A stretch of DNA of 64,000 nucleotides from Eopsaltria australis (GCA_034509425.1 JAVTVJ010000040.1:6766001-6830000); one strand, 5' to 3'. Shown: positions 48,468-62,454, numbered from the stretch's first letter. The notes: generated from the sequence alone by a model not told the origin. Made by a program: numbers and translations.

Positions 48468-48545
48468 ATAGTCATAGGATGGTTTGGGATGGAAGGGACC
48501 TTAAAAATCATCTAATTACAACCCCCCTGCCCTGATCAGTGGCAC
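48468..48545 (-). mobile_element. Short CR1 3' tail fragment
   Basis: On the plus strand AGTCATAGGATGGTTTGGGA, then TGGAAGGGACCTTAAAAATC, ATCTAATTACAACCCCCCTG. This is the antisense of the CR1 3' untranslated end (CAGGGGGGTTG...GATGATCTTTAAGGTCCCTTCC...CCATTCTATGA). Only about 80 bases survive before similarity fades. It is oriented like the 46.2-48.2 kb copy but lies on its 5' side, so it is a separate insertion. Confidence 0.85.
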
Positions 48546-49424
48546 AGGTTTTAAGATTCTGACGCTGTAGTCTGGAAGTAAGTCCCAGGCATCTCTTATT
48601 CCGTATGTAATAGTCTATTATGCTGAATGTAATAATTTCTTTTGATTGACGGAGGTTTGTCTTAGTGTCTTTAATAAAGGAAAGAGTAATGGCAAAACTA
48701 TAGAATGAACAAGGGAATTGTTCATTTCTAAGACCTAAATCAGTTCCTCACTCATGTTTCTGCCTTTGGTCCTAAACAAGTGTACGAACAAGTCTTTCTC
48801 AGTTATTTATGGTATGATGGGAAAGTTATAATGTTCCATGAGCTTTGACTATGGACTTTGTAAAGCTGCATATGGAGCTGCCCTGCAATATGCGGAATAT
48901 ATGGAGCTGACTGGCCCTCTAGCCTGGCAGCTAGAGGCCAGGTGTATGACCATAAGGGATCTCCAATTACCCTTAATGCCTGCATTCATGCAACTGGACT
49001 GAAATCTCAGTGCATACCTCTGAGGTAGCGAGTGCATACTGCTGTCCTACTCTGCCCTTTTTGAGATTATCAAAGAGCACTTAAATGGAATGAACACCAT
49101 GGCACTGTTTTACTCAGTCTACTCGAAGTCAGACTGGTGAAATGTCCTATATGCCTTGTCAAATTCCCTTGTGTTACATGACATCAGGCCAAATAAGAGT
49201 CTGGATTTTTTTTGCCAAGTAAAAAAGAGATGTAGAGTATTAGGGAATAGAAAAGCTAGAGTTTCGGTAGAGATAAATTTTACTGTATAAAGACACATAT
49301 CCCTATATATAATGTACCCTGAAATGTGTGAAGTAAAATCCATTTTAACCCAAGTCCTGTCCATGTTAGCCCATATCCTCACCACTAACTTAGTCTTTAA
49401 TGTCATTATTCATGTGATGTTTCT

Positions 49425-49740
49425 GCAATGTGATTATTAGCATGCAGCTATTTAGAAAGAATTAGGATTACTTGCTGAAATGTTCAGGAAAGCTGAAATG
49501 TTCAGGAAAGCTGTCCAGTTACACTGGATGCTAGCTGGAATAATATTTTATGCTAGCATTTGTGGACACACAAAATACATCCTCTATTAAAACAGATGCA
49601 AGTGATTGCAATTTAATGCAACTCAAGTATAACTAATTAAATAGTTTAATTAGCTAATAAGGCTTATATTGAAATGAGCAGTGCTTAATGAAATGGACAA
49701 AAATGCTGAATGCTGTATTTACATTGCATTAGATAGGACA
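49425..49740. other. Candidate conserved non-coding element
   Basis: Dense in TAATTA, CTAATTAA and TTAATTAG cores (49629-49660), with repeated TGCTAGC and ATGCTAGC words. No open frame or simple-repeat content. It carries an 18-bp tandem duplication near its left edge. Conservation is inferred only from texture. Confidence 0.25.
49474..49513 (+). repeat. 18-bp tandem duplication
   Basis: GCTGAAATGTTCAGGAAA occurs at 49474-49491 and is repeated exactly at 49492-49509, followed by GCTG. The perfect identity suggests a recent slippage event. Confidence 0.95.
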
Positions 49741-52700
49741 AGGCTTGAAAACAAGTTCCACTCTCCTACTGAAGTAGTTACAGAAACAAAAGGGTTTCTG
49801 TTTTGTATTTTCTATGACCATACTTACTTTGTTAATTACTCTGTACACATAATGACTGTACACATGGTGAATAGATAAGATCAGATTACCTCGCTTATAG
49901 CACAGATGAACACAGTGGTGTTCACACCCTGTTTGAAAGGAGGGAATGGAGAAAGGTGGAGGGTCATCATGTGGTCTACCAGAGCAGTGGTACTCTTTGT
50001 GGGTCAGTAAGGGGGGAATTTTGCTTCTAACACATAATTTAAATTTATCTTTCCTGATATTTAAGTGAAAACCTCTACTACCTCATATTTTGGCCTTTGG
50101 AAAATTATTACAAGTGTAAAACAGAGTTCATTGTCTCCAAACGCACAGTTGCCAGACCAGCATCTCTACCTGACGAGATGTTCCTCGATTTTCGTCCACC
50201 TCTCTTCCCCATGAAAAATTACAGGGGACCTCTCTTAGATGTAAAACTCCTAACAAAATGATACACCCTTTTTCTGCTGAAATCAGTAGTAAGACTCCTT
50301 TGGATTTCAATGAAAATAGCATTTGGCCTTAAATACTACTGATATTTTGTCTTTCCATTTTTGTAAAGGAGGTTGGAAATGCCTGCCAATATTTCAGTCC
50401 AGGGAGCTTTCCATTTAATTTCCCATAACATCTGAACATTGCTGATATATTTGACATGAAAAGTGGTTAGAAAAATTATCTTAGATTACAAAATAAGGTT
50501 CTGAACAAGGGTCCTTACTTGGCAATACTTCTCCGGAGAATACAGCTCTCAATACTTTCTCAAGGTGCAAGCCCATTAGCAAAAGTCTTTGGATTCCCAG
50601 ACAGAAAGTTTATTCACATTAGAGCAAGTAAAATACTTGGTACATCAAAACTGCTGTGTCTGAATGATACAGGCTTTAAGTCACTGTTGTCACTGCACAT
50701 GCTGTCTATAGTTCCTCTGCCTGGTCTTGCAGAACCCAGATACCTTTGGTGCCCCAGGAACAGTCAAGGGCTTTATTTTCACCACTGGTAGACCAGAGAG
50801 CATGTATCCAATTTATACCATTCCGAGATTGTGTTATTTTCAGCTGTTTGTTGAAAAGCAAATAAAAATAAAACATATTCTGAGATAGTTTGGGTTTTTT
50901 AAAAAAATTATTACCACAATCAGTGGTTGAATTCTTATCCCAGGGATCCTCAAACAATTAACCTAAGAACTATGTCAATTTATGCCATTTGGGGAATGCA
51001 TTTAATTTGCCATGTTTTTGCTGTGTAACTGAGATCTGCAAAAATGTGCGTAATAGACAAGACAAATTTTTTTTAAATACTGGCTAATCAGAATGATTTG
51101 TGTCAGGAATCCAATTCACAGCTTGCAATTAATATCCCGTTTACCAATTCATGTTAAAATAAACACTAATTATGGCACAAGTTTGCTTCATAAATGCTCT
51201 GGTTTGGGTTGTTAAGAAATGCTTTGTGCAACCTGACTGTTTTTTATTTTGCAAATCAATTGCATGACTGCTTGGTCCCATAGAGAAGGCAAAGCTATGC
51301 CACACATGGTGGCTAAACAGCATATGAATTAAACTCCATATAAGCAAATTTCTTTGTAAGTAATTTATATTGTATGGTAAACTTGTATCCCACTAGAACA
51401 GCAAATTAAAACATTAATCACATCTGTAAAATTTAAGGCCTTCTGCATACAGAAAAAATATTAGGGAAATACATTTTCCTGTATTGCTGAAATAAATATT
51501 CCACATATGGAAGCCAGTCTAATCCTTCTCATTATAGTGTGGATGAAGATGAACATTAAGCCCATATAACATTTCTTTCAGAATTAGTCGATAGCTCATT
51601 TTAGTAGGTAGCACATATTTCCAAACCTGAAATGCCCACATTCAATCAGATTTGCAGTCTTTTTCCTTTAGCTGTTGCAGCTTTTCATCACTGTTAGGTA
51701 ACCACTGTGATTATTTCATATCACATACTGATGAGAAGACAGATCAAGCTCTCTCCCCAGCGCTGAGCAGGTTGTAAGCTGTGGCAAACTAACTTGCTCT
51801 GAAATTATCAAGTGTTCCAGCACTCCTTAGCATCACTAACATAGGCAGCCTGCCAGCCCCCTCTCCAACATCCAAATCATCTTCCTCTCTTAACCACATT
51901 TTTATCCATCTGCTTCACAAAGCAGCCCACATGCTTTGACTTGCTCTTGTATTTGAGTACAATGTGAGTTTACTTTTAGATCTAAGCCTTTCTGTGTTAT
52001 TTCATCAAATGTGGTACTCTCCCTGGATGGTTCACTAATTATCACTACAGCATGGAATTTAAACCTGATAAGTAATGCTGGCTTTATCACCTCACTACTT
52101 AACCGCTTAATACTATATCACTCTTCTCATCTCCAGCCTGGACACTGTTCCCCATTTTGTAGCCACGTAGGAATCCAAAATGTAAAAAGACCCCTTGCAT
52201 GTGACTGTGGAGGTGTAGCACACACCTGATGGTACTGGGGGAGGAACCATCAAAGTGCATTTCCTCTGGACCTTCCCACCTGCCTCTTCCACCTCAAGTA
52301 AAAGCAGGCAGAGCCCAGGCTGGCTATGAGAAAGGGAGGGCTAAATTCTGGTTTTGGCAAGTCATATCTGAAGAGGCAACTAGGTACCCATCTGACAGCA
52401 GCTGGGTCTCTGCATTGTTCCTACAACTTGTCCTAATTCCCTCTTCAATAAGAAGTTTTGCAGTCAGAGGCACCTGTGTTGTCACCTTCCCTGCAGGCCG
52501 ATCCACCCCTTATTTCCCCAGTGAAAAAAATATATTTATTTTACTTCAGCTCACTTCCAATCAGCCTGTAATTTTCACCATTTGCTATGTTTGCCAATGC
52601 ATTCATTCAATGGCCTCTTCCACTCCCGGGATGCTTTGAACTTTGTTGTGTGCAATGATCAGACCATGGAGTTCAAGAAAATTATAAGACCAGTATGTCC

Positions 52701-53324
52701 TTCCTTGCCTGAGAACTGGGAAGATACATTCCATAGGTAACATTTGGAGGTATTATTCATGGAAATAAGCATTTTCAATTTATTTTGTCCTATTACTGTG
52801 TTTAACTGTTTTCTTTAAAACAAATTTAAAATAACTTATGGTGAAATAATGATTGGTTATTAACTTTAGAGAGAGTCACAAGAGAATATTCTTCTGCTCT
52901 CAAAAATGCAAACTGATAACTCAGTATGGATTTATTTACACAGTTCTGCCTATTCATGTGTATTTCCATGTGTTATTTTAACAGTTGGATGTGCATACAG
53001 TATTACAAAAACATGAGAGATTATATATTTTTGAAGTCACCATGTTTTTTTCAAAGAACCATACTTTTAAAGTAGCATCTAAGGCAGAATGTATTTATAG
53101 AGCAGTATCAGGAGAGAGTTACCTAGTGGGACTGTCAAAAGCATGCTAAATTCCTAATTCCAATTAAAATTAACAGAGATTATCTCCCTAATGACTACTG
53201 AAAATTTTTCTAGGTACCTCTCTCACCATCAGGAACTTAAGGACTTCTGAGACTTTTGAGAAGGCTCCTAATCATTTAGGCTTTTTGGGGGCTTATGGTA
53301 GTTGTTTGTTTGTTTTTTCCACAG

Positions 53325-53860
53325 AGCAATATAAAGTAGACTCCACTGTGCTCCTGTCTGCATGGAATACCAAGTTGCAAACCTGGAGTGCAGTCCTGAA
53401 ATCGAAGATCACCAAGTATAAAAGTATAAAGACATAAACAATTAGTTCAACTAACTCAGAACTAGTCCAGCTGGGATTAGACTGTGGATGCTTTGTCCAC
53501 AGTAGTGATACTGTTAACAGTTTCATGCCCTAGGTGAAGAACCCAGTGCATGAATGCCATTCCTTCCTGACAGTGACTTTAGGTATGATCTGCAGGACCA
53601 AGTGTTTCTGCCTGAGGAGCACCTCATTACCTTTTGGTTCTGAACTGCTGCCCCAGTGAGACCCAGCTGCAGCTAACAATCCCTAATGTGTACCTTGCTG
53701 CCACCAAGATTTGAAGATATCTACTCATATGGAAGAGCAGCACATTTTGCAAGACTCTGAAGGATCAGGATTTGGTTTATTGTTTTGTTGTACCACATAA
53801 GTACTGATAACTCTCTGTTAAAAATCTCTGTTTAATAAAGAAAATATGAAATTAATTGCC
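53325..53860 (+). ncRNA. Possible last exon of a non-coding transcript
   Basis: A strong acceptor-like context, GTTTGTTTGTTTTTTCCACAG, ends at 53324. About 510 bases further, AATAAA lies at 53834-53839. The segment between them is GC-richer than its flanks and has stops in all plus-strand frames, so it would be non-coding. This is inference from two signals that both occur often by chance. Confidence 0.15.
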
Positions 53861-56800
53861 TTTCCTCCTTTAGTGTCATATACTCCTACATCCATTTACC
53901 CTGACACTTTGACAGTAGTGTACACACAGTGATGTTCACACAGATGGGATGGCTGCTGCTTCTTTAAATCCAGCAATAGTCTGTGAACCAAACAGCTATG
54001 AGCAGGCAAAAACCAACCATGTCATGATGAATCTGAATGGCTAACCATCCATTTCAGTATTTTACCATGGTTTTATTTCAGTGTCTACCCAGTTGCTTAT
54101 TAATCAGTGACATCAGAAAGTAGAAACTGAAATCAGCTCTAGAAATCAGCCTGTAAGGCACTAATTCAGAAGACTGTTTTGGTAGTTTTGAGGGATACTG
54201 CCATTGCCTGGTGTAATATGAGGCGGTCATCATGTTATTTCCATACCCCAAAGTTGTGATTCTCAGAGATGTACACTCACTATTTTCATTCCCTGCTTTT
54301 TCAGCAGAAAATCACCAACCTCTTCATTGACATTCACATCCTCAATAATTAATGTTCAAGTTTGTCCCATGAGCACCTCTGCAGTTGCTCAGTTTTACTG
54401 TTGTAGTAAGTCCCCCAGTAATCTGCCCACCCTGGTGTAATTATGTCTCTGTTACAGAGTTGGTGAAACTGAATAGCCCATACTGAAAGTCATCTTGAAA
54501 GCAGCAGCCTCGAGTGCACCTCTGTCAAAATGTTTTCACTCCACAGGTCTGGGGGTGGCAGATCATATGGCACATTTTGGATCATGGTCATGATTCCATT
54601 AAATTTGCTTTAATTCCCTTTTTGAGTTTTATCTACAAGATTTATATTCATGTTTTATGGGGTTTTTATTTCATCATAAGAGTTCTTTACATTTAAGTCT
54701 AAGATGCTTATGAGCCTGGGTCTGTTGTTGACCTTTCACAAAGAGAATTCCACATCAATGCAACACAGTAGTCCTGAGTACATTGACCAGAATTCCCACT
54801 GTACAATGCAGGCATCCTCTGCCTTTTGGCTGACTATGTGGATATCAGACATAAATAACTTTGTACTGGTAATTTGAAGAAAACAGCACAATAAAATAAA
54901 TTAATAGGAACAGAAATAAAATAGAGTCCTGTGTTTCAAATATAAGACAGGGAACAGAGCCCCTGCTATTGAATGGAAATGACCATTTTTGGTAAAGGAT
55001 AGATTCCTTTTCTTTGAGGATCCATACAAATAACAGTTTTCACTTATGTTCTAGCCTAAAAGATGGGCATTTGTCTTCTCAGTGGATACCCATGTCAAAA
55101 TATATGCTAGAAATTTGATTTAGAATGAGATAATAAAACCCCAAAAGCTTGTCTCCTTCCTATCTCAAAAAAAGGATGTATTTAATATGGAGAGTGCAGA
55201 TTTAAAACAAAAAGAGCACTTTTCTGAAATCTTTGTTCTTTTGGACAGTCCAGAATATTTGATACAATTACTGAGGCTTCTCCTAATACGTATAAATTAC
55301 TAATCACTTTTTATGACACATATGTAAACCATAAAAGAAAAATCACTTTTATGAGCAGTAGTATGTGCCTTGCTTCACGGTCTTTGTCATACCATCCTCC
55401 CCCTCTCTCCCCACAAAATCGTAAGATTTAAAGGAAGTTCTCAGGTTCAGAGCTGTGGTAATTATTCCTTTTTTATGGAAGAAGCATTCATTATTTTTTG
55501 ATGATATAAACTTATTAACAGGAAGGGTTAATAAAATCAGTAAGTTTAGCATGCTTAAATTCCTTTGGAAAAATGCTCATATTCATAAACTGCATCCACA
55601 ACTTTGGAAACAGTGCAGATGCAGCAGGCATGAATACTATCTTATTTAAATGTCTGTATTAAGCACAACCTCTCTCTGCTAAAAATGGGGAAAAAAACAA
55701 ACAAGTCATATTCATCAAAGTAATTGTGTAGGTACTTTCAGTACCAAAATGCCTAGAATGAAAGATTGAACTGCTAACGGCAGCAGTGACAGCCATGAAT
55801 CATGGTAGGCTACTTCGGGGCCTTTACCACCATAAAACAAAAGATGTAGATGAAAAATGCTGCAATTAAGTGATTTGATTTCTGCCCCCTTTTTCCTACT
55901 GCATTTGTGCATGGCTGCACAGCAAAGATTGATGGGAAAAATTACTCTACGTGATCCCTGACAGAGCCTTGGAACAATTCTATAAGGGGGAAACATACAA
56001 ATCAAACCAGCTTCCTTGTATTCAAACAAAATAATACATATAAAGCAAATACTTTAGCCTATATCCAAAGCACCAACATTTGCATGCACACATAAATTTT
56101 TGAGAAATGCTCTGCTATCAAAACCAAACTCATGGATTTTCCAGCTAGTTGGGTAATACTGATATTTGTTTAAATAAATATTCAATCAGTACTACTGAGT
56201 GGCATCCTAAATACGTTTGTGCAGTGAAAAGAACAAATTGCACATATAAATTTATGGAGGTAAAATGTTCTTATCTTTTATATCAATATGTTATTAATAA
56301 AATACTCTCAAAATAAGATAATAAGAAAATCTTCCTGCATATTAGACTCCACTATCATTACCATCATTTAAATGGACATTTTCAATGGGCATTTGTAAGT
56401 GAGTTCGGAGAAAGCATATAAAGGATTTATATCTGTGGTACTTGTGTAGAGGGAAAGCATTATAATATGGCTGACATATACTTTAAAATATGCTAAATGT
56501 GCAAAAGGCATTGGATAAAATAAACAAGCAATGTTAATGCAAATGGGAGGTGACTGGTTCTACCGTAGCCTGCTTTACTGATATTATGTGAGATTTATTT
56601 CCTGATGAGAGAGTAAAGACCACACAGATCCAGCCCACTGTAAAAAATGTGCAGATGATTTTGTTCAAATATACACAATGGAATCAACTCACCGAAAAAA
56701 AGATGTGTAGAGATTTGACTGCATTATGCATAGTAAAGCAGAGCCTGAACAGACCGACTAGGGCATTGATAATTAAAGTTAGGTCTTTTTGCCAAAGACC

Positions 56801-59139
56801 TAATGTTACATTATGCTTAAAAGAAATCCTGCTGCAGTCTCCTTTCCAATGTCAGATAATATTTTTCATTTTGATATGTATTTTTTGCCATGTATTGAAC
56901 ACTTCTTCTTTCCCAGATATTTTGTTTATCCGCAGTGCATAAGATCATATATTTTGTTTCTGCATGTACCTGACTTATTCGCCTTCAGATTTTTTTTTCT
57001 TTTTCTGATAAGCAGGTACAAGCCTCATGAGGTTAAGACTTCATATACATAAGTCTCTTCACCCTCAGCAGCTTTCTGCCTGATTTATGGGGGCCTACAA
57101 ACCATCCTCCATGACTAGAGAAGCAACTTTTTCATTTTCAAAGTTAATCCAGTTCTAGGATGAATTAACTGCTGCACAACACCCCGACAGCTAGATTGTG
57201 CTTTTATCCAGGTAGCTAGCATTCCCTATAACTTCTTACCCTGTAAAATAAACATTAAGAGCTTTGGCCTTCTGATTGCTTACTATTGATCACTTTTATA
57301 ACCCAGGACACCTTATCTTCTTTCAGCATTTTACAGTATCATTAACTGTAAGAGGAGAGTGAGTTTCTTCTGCCAGCCTATTTTTGTATAAGGAGTTAGC
57401 ACATCCAGGAAAAAGAGCTGATAGCAGTATTGTGTTGACTTACACAGCTGGCATGGCTCATTAGGCCCACCCTGGCAATAACAGAAGTGAAAATAGCCTT
57501 TTGGGTTAGCAGGCAGAATTGGGTCCAGGAAGACTTTTCTGAAAAGACTAGATGCATTTGAATGGGGGGGATTATATTCAAAGAGGTACCTGTTTGCTCT
57601 CATTCTTTGGGCCAAAATTCAAACCAGACCTTAGGAATCTCTTAGGCTTCAAACTCTTGGAAGTAAGAGCCAGAGTTTTATAATAAAGATGCCAAAGGTC
57701 AATACTGTGTTTTAGACTTTCCTGCTTTATGAATATTAAATAGCTTATGCTTAATGCAATATTTGTGATAGAGCATAGGATATTCTACTTTGCTCTATTA
57801 TAGTCTACCAATTTGAAAAAGCGTAAGGAGTGGCTGGCTTAGGTTTGTGACTGCAGTTTTCTCTGCTCATGGAGCAGTAGGCAGCAGGTGGCAGCCCCTG
57901 TACTCTAATTGTCCCATCCAAAAGGTAAAAGATAACGAGGGATAAGAAGGGGAAAGAGAAAAGGTGAAATTATGTTTTCTCCTCAGTATTTAACAAAACA
58001 GAAACATTGTGCTCTATGAAGAGATACAAGAAAATCTGCAAGGATCAATTCAGCATCATCCACCTTAGTGTATTATTCTGGGGGAAGGAGACGTGGACCT
58101 GTCTAAGGAGGCTGGGAGACATTCCTCAGGAGCCAGAGTTTTTGACAATCAAGAAAATCCAGTGACTGTTATAACACTACAACCATCATTTGAAAGACTG
58201 ATGGCTTTTTATTAGCAGGAAGAAGGTTCATCAACTGCAACTGCATTTGTTGCTGAAACCACTCCAAAGGGCAGAGGAATTTGAGAGGAATTCACACTGT
58301 GTTGGAATGTGTAAAAAAACAGATACACCATGCCAGAATACAGGCCAGCAAAGCTGCTGGATAAAGGACAGGAAAAGACTCTGAAATGAGATGAAGAAGG
58401 AGAGGGTAAAAGGAGGACATACATTTCTCTGAGACCTGAGCAGGGCAGAAGGGCTGCTGTGGGGGCAGAGCTCAGAGCCTACCAGCAGTTTTTCTCCCAC
58501 GCACCGGAGCCGTCAGGGCTCCAAAATGATATTTAATTTTTTTTTTTACAGTTTTTGGCTTTGCTTTTAATCTTATAGCATGCAGTCCATATGTTTTTCT
58601 ATTGAGTGTGTTTGAATTTAAGAAGAAGTGATGCATTAAAGAAGAAATGGGAACTTTTTATGTGGAGATGATGTATCTGGAGTATTCAGATGGGACTCAG
58701 AAAGAAAAGGGTGAAAAGGACCCATCAGTTTCAAACCTGTGACTGTTGTGGCCACTTGCTGTTTTCAGAGATCATAAATCTTTCTGCACACACAGGTTAG
58801 GGACCTTCCTATAAAGAGCAGTAGGATGGGGGAACACGTCAGCAAACCCCAAAGTGCTATACTGGATTTTCCAAGCACAGTTATTTGTCCAATGCCTCAA
58901 ACATTCTTATTAAACCCAGAGTAGGTTGTTTAGCTTCACGTGATCTTCAGTGTGATGCAATTTCAATGTTTTGTCATTGTCCTGCAATGCATCTCCTATT
59001 ATCTTATGCTTTATTTCCCCATTTCTTACATATTATGCTTTATGTCCTTACTTTATTTCTTACTTATTTATTGCTTAGTTTATTACTTACTTGAACCTTG
59101 AACAACTCAAAGATGAGGGCTTTGACTTGTGCTTATACA
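53861..59139. other. Unique non-coding DNA
   Basis: No gene or transposon recognised. A GC-richer patch near 58060-58530 holds two overlapping minus-strand frames (70 and 89 codons) that show no domain; a few CpG sites occur at about 58500-58515. Confidence 0.5.

Positions 59140-59191
<52 letters not shown>
59140..59191. repeat. (AAT)17 microsatellite
   Basis: About 17 uninterrupted AAT units, followed by an imperfect AACAACAGTAATAAG edge. The longest pure short tandem repeat in the window and likely polymorphic. Confidence 0.97.
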
Positions 59192-59195
<4 letters not shown>

Positions 59196-60174
59196 CAGTA
59201 ATAAGAACTCAGATTGCTCTCAATCTATCCATCAGTCAAGAAACTTAGAGTGTGTTAGAGATTAAGAAACTTAAATTTAGGTATTTGCAAGTAGGTTTTT
59301 GCAAGTGCAGGTGTGTGAGTTGCCATTATACAGTCAATGGAGAACTAGTAAATCCATCTGACAGAAGTAAAGCTTCTGTAGTTCTCCTGGACACTCTCTG
59401 TCATCTGGAATATATTGACATCTGGTTTCTTTGCAATCTGTATGCATGCAATGACATACACTACTTCAAATAAAACCAAAATAAAAAGTAAAAAATAATT
59501 TTGAAAAATTAAAAAAAAAAAAAGAAGAAAATAAAGAGTCATTTTCTCGCTATGACCACTTTATCACATAGGAATTCATGTATGCACCTGGGGATGATCC
59601 CACATCTTTATCAACAGAGTAAGACTAAAAGGAATTTTCACAGTCAATATGTTAATATCTGGAAGCCTCACCTTCATGCAGACTTTTGCCTTATGCATTC
59701 TGGTGTTTTGGGAACAATATAAAGTGATAGGAGCTCACACAAATGATTCATATATCCCTATTGATATATTGTGAATTTAATGGAAAACTAGCAGGATCAA
59801 AAGTGAGTTACATTCACCAAAGCTGATATTAAAAAAAGATGCCTAGATCAGGAGTTAATCCCAATTTAATGTACCACAGAAGAAATGGCAATTCTAGTTA
59901 CATTATCTCTTCTATAACACTGCGGCAGGCTGGAGGAAAATGTTAAAGAGCACGGCAGGAAATCAGATAGACCATTAAATAAATTTTCTGTAACTATTTA
60001 ATTAACCATTTAATTAAGCCTCTCTGTTTTACCTTTTGATTTATCCATAGTTCCATGAGGATGAAACAGTAGTGATGTCACTCTTATAAAAACCACCAGA
60101 TATCATTTTACATTTATATTTTACAGTTAGTTTTACATTTTACTATTTTCTGATCTAATTTCCTTAGGAATGAA
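59192..60174. other. Unique non-coding DNA
   Basis: An A-rich run (A13) lies at about 59510-59523. No other feature is recognised. Confidence 0.5.
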
Positions 60175-60209
60175 TTTATTTATGTATTTATTTATTTATT
60201 TATTTATTT
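60175..60209. repeat. (TTTA)n microsatellite
   Basis: About eight TTTA units with one interruption (TATG near 60181). Confidence 0.95.
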
Positions 60210-62437
60210 GATTTTTTTTCACTCTTATTTAGACAGTTGTGTTTTTGATGTTGGGAGTCTTGCTTGTGGAAGATGTTGAGCTCTTGCACTAAGAAAAGTG
60301 TTGACCACTAATGCCTGCAGATAAATCCAAACTATCATGTACAGGGTTATAGGCAGTGACTCATCACTCACCAAAATTCTTTCATGCGTGGGCATTCTGG
60401 AAAAGTGAGGAGGATTCACACCCTCTCTTGTTAAATAAGTGAAGACCTAAGGACACTCACTGTGGCTACAAAGCTGCATTTGGAATAAGGTGATCTACTG
60501 TGCAAAAAGTTCTGTGTACAACATCCTGTTTTGATCAGTCTCTCTGGGGAAAAATACCCCCTGCATCTTATAATTAAAAAGCTATTTAACAGTGTAAAAA
60601 TACAAATATTCCCAAATCAAGTTTCAGCCAAATATCCTGTACAATTCCTCTCCCATCAGCCTAATTCAAAACAGGGATATCAGAGACAGCAATGGTCTTG
60701 TGTTTACACCCCACAGCACTACAGAGAGATGAACACTTAGCTTTTGTTTTGGTCTCAATTCATTTTTTCAAGAAGCATAATTAAAAACTGCATTAATGCC
60801 ACCAATTATGGCCTCCAAGGGACCAGAAACCCCATGTTACTATGTGATGGAACACAACTGAGCTGCGAACATCCATTTGCCATTATAATACTCATTAATC
60901 CTGCCAAATACAACTCATTATGAGACTTCAAGAAAATCATCTCATAGGCAAACACAGCACAGAATCTATCTGTCACTGCATTCCTCACAGCACAAGTTAC
61001 AGGGGTGGAAATTGTTCAATGTAACTAATTTATGAAGCTGCAAACCAACCATTCATTTCTGACACAAACCAGGAGGTGTCTGAAAATGTATAAGAACTTC
61101 TTTACTGCTGGAACATCCATTTCATTGTGTCTTCTTCAAAAGTGAATGTTTGATAGAATTTGAAGAAAATACTGTGAAAACGGGAAGAATTGCCTTGAAA
61201 ATTTGCTCAAGTCAGTGTTCCTTAATTAAAGGCCATGCTTCTCTAAAAGAGGTGCTGGAATTTCTCTTTGAACTACTGGATTCTGCGCCAGAATCATTTG
61301 GTATTCAGATTTTCCTCAGTGCAAAAATATTGTCCAGATTGCAAGGATGTGTTCAGATTTTCAAGCTGTCCACTTGAAAGGATTCGAGAAAAAGTTGAGG
61401 TATTCAAAAGAAGGGGTTGTTTGAGGAAGACGGGTGCATACTGAAAGCACTGTGGATGGGTGGAGAGTTCCTTGTAGCATACCAGCTGTCTTCAGCTGTG
61501 CTGCAGAAATTTTGATTGCATTCAGAAAACATTTCTGTATTTTTTTTCTGATGCAGACTGAAGGGATTTTTTGATTTCTAATACTGTATTTTTAAGTGAG
61601 TAGAATACTGTATTTTTCATGTAAAAAAAAATCAGAACAGAAGAGTTCTGAGCTGAGAAGAAAAAATAAAACAATAACAGAAAGAAAAGCTATATGTTAT
61701 AGATGCTCACACAATTAAATGAGTTCCTTGGGGAATCTAATATATCCTTGCTCTTTGATGTCTGAAGTCAGGATTAGTGAAATCCAGACTCTAGAAAATT
61801 TAAAGATAGTATAGTCCTTCTCTTTTTAAAATAGCTCTTTGAGGTCCAATTTAAAACTCATGCAAAGAAAGGAAAATATAAAAAGAAGTGTCGTGAAACT
61901 CAGCTTGGCATCTCTGAGGTTAACATTAATTTTGAACAATACCTAGTTCCATTTAAAATTGAGAGATTGTTGCAACAATGTGTTTTCAATTCTAAACAAA
62001 GTTAGGATAATAAGAAGAGTAATTCTGCATTGTACATCTGGCAATGCAGCCACCTGTGTTACGATGAAAAGCTATAAACCTCTCGAGGTGCTTGTTCTGC
62101 CTCAGAGTGTTTGACTGCTGCAAATGTAATCTCTTCAGGGCAGGGGCTTCATCTTCATCCACAAATTCACCCATTGTTCAAGGCTGCATAAGGGTATGGT
62201 GCTATGCAAAGAAGTCAAGGCAACTCATGGGGGTATGGTTCTCAATACTTTGCATTTCTTTTCTTATATAGAAAATATATTTTTATTCCTGTTTATTCAT
62301 TCTGAGCGTCCAGAGTCTTTCAGCCTAACACGTAGAGGCTGGATCTGAGCAAATAACTTTCTTTGATACAAATATGTAGATATTAATATATGCTCACATA
62401 TGTACATTAATTATTCAAAGTCTTGTTTAAACATATT

Positions 62438-62454
62438 AAAAAAAAAAAAAAAAA
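62438..62454. repeat. Poly(A) run of 17
   Basis: A17 on the plus strand with no AATAAA just upstream and no recognisable retrocopy body, so I treat it as a simple repeat. Confidence 0.85.

Larger units (their letters stand above)
48546..53324. other. Unique non-coding DNA
   Basis: No gene or transposon recognised apart from the short tandem repeat and candidate conserved block listed separately. The 136-codon frame at 52229-52639 is in GC-richer sequence but has no recognisable domain and a competing minus-strand frame. Confidence 0.5.

Noticed and set aside
52229..52639. 136-codon plus-strand frame
   Set aside because: The GC-richer patch keeps frames open on both strands; I see no domain or conserved motif.
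59140..60209. Possible CRISPR-like regular repeats
   Set aside because: The repeats are 3- and 4-base microsatellites with no spacers, and the host is a vertebrate.
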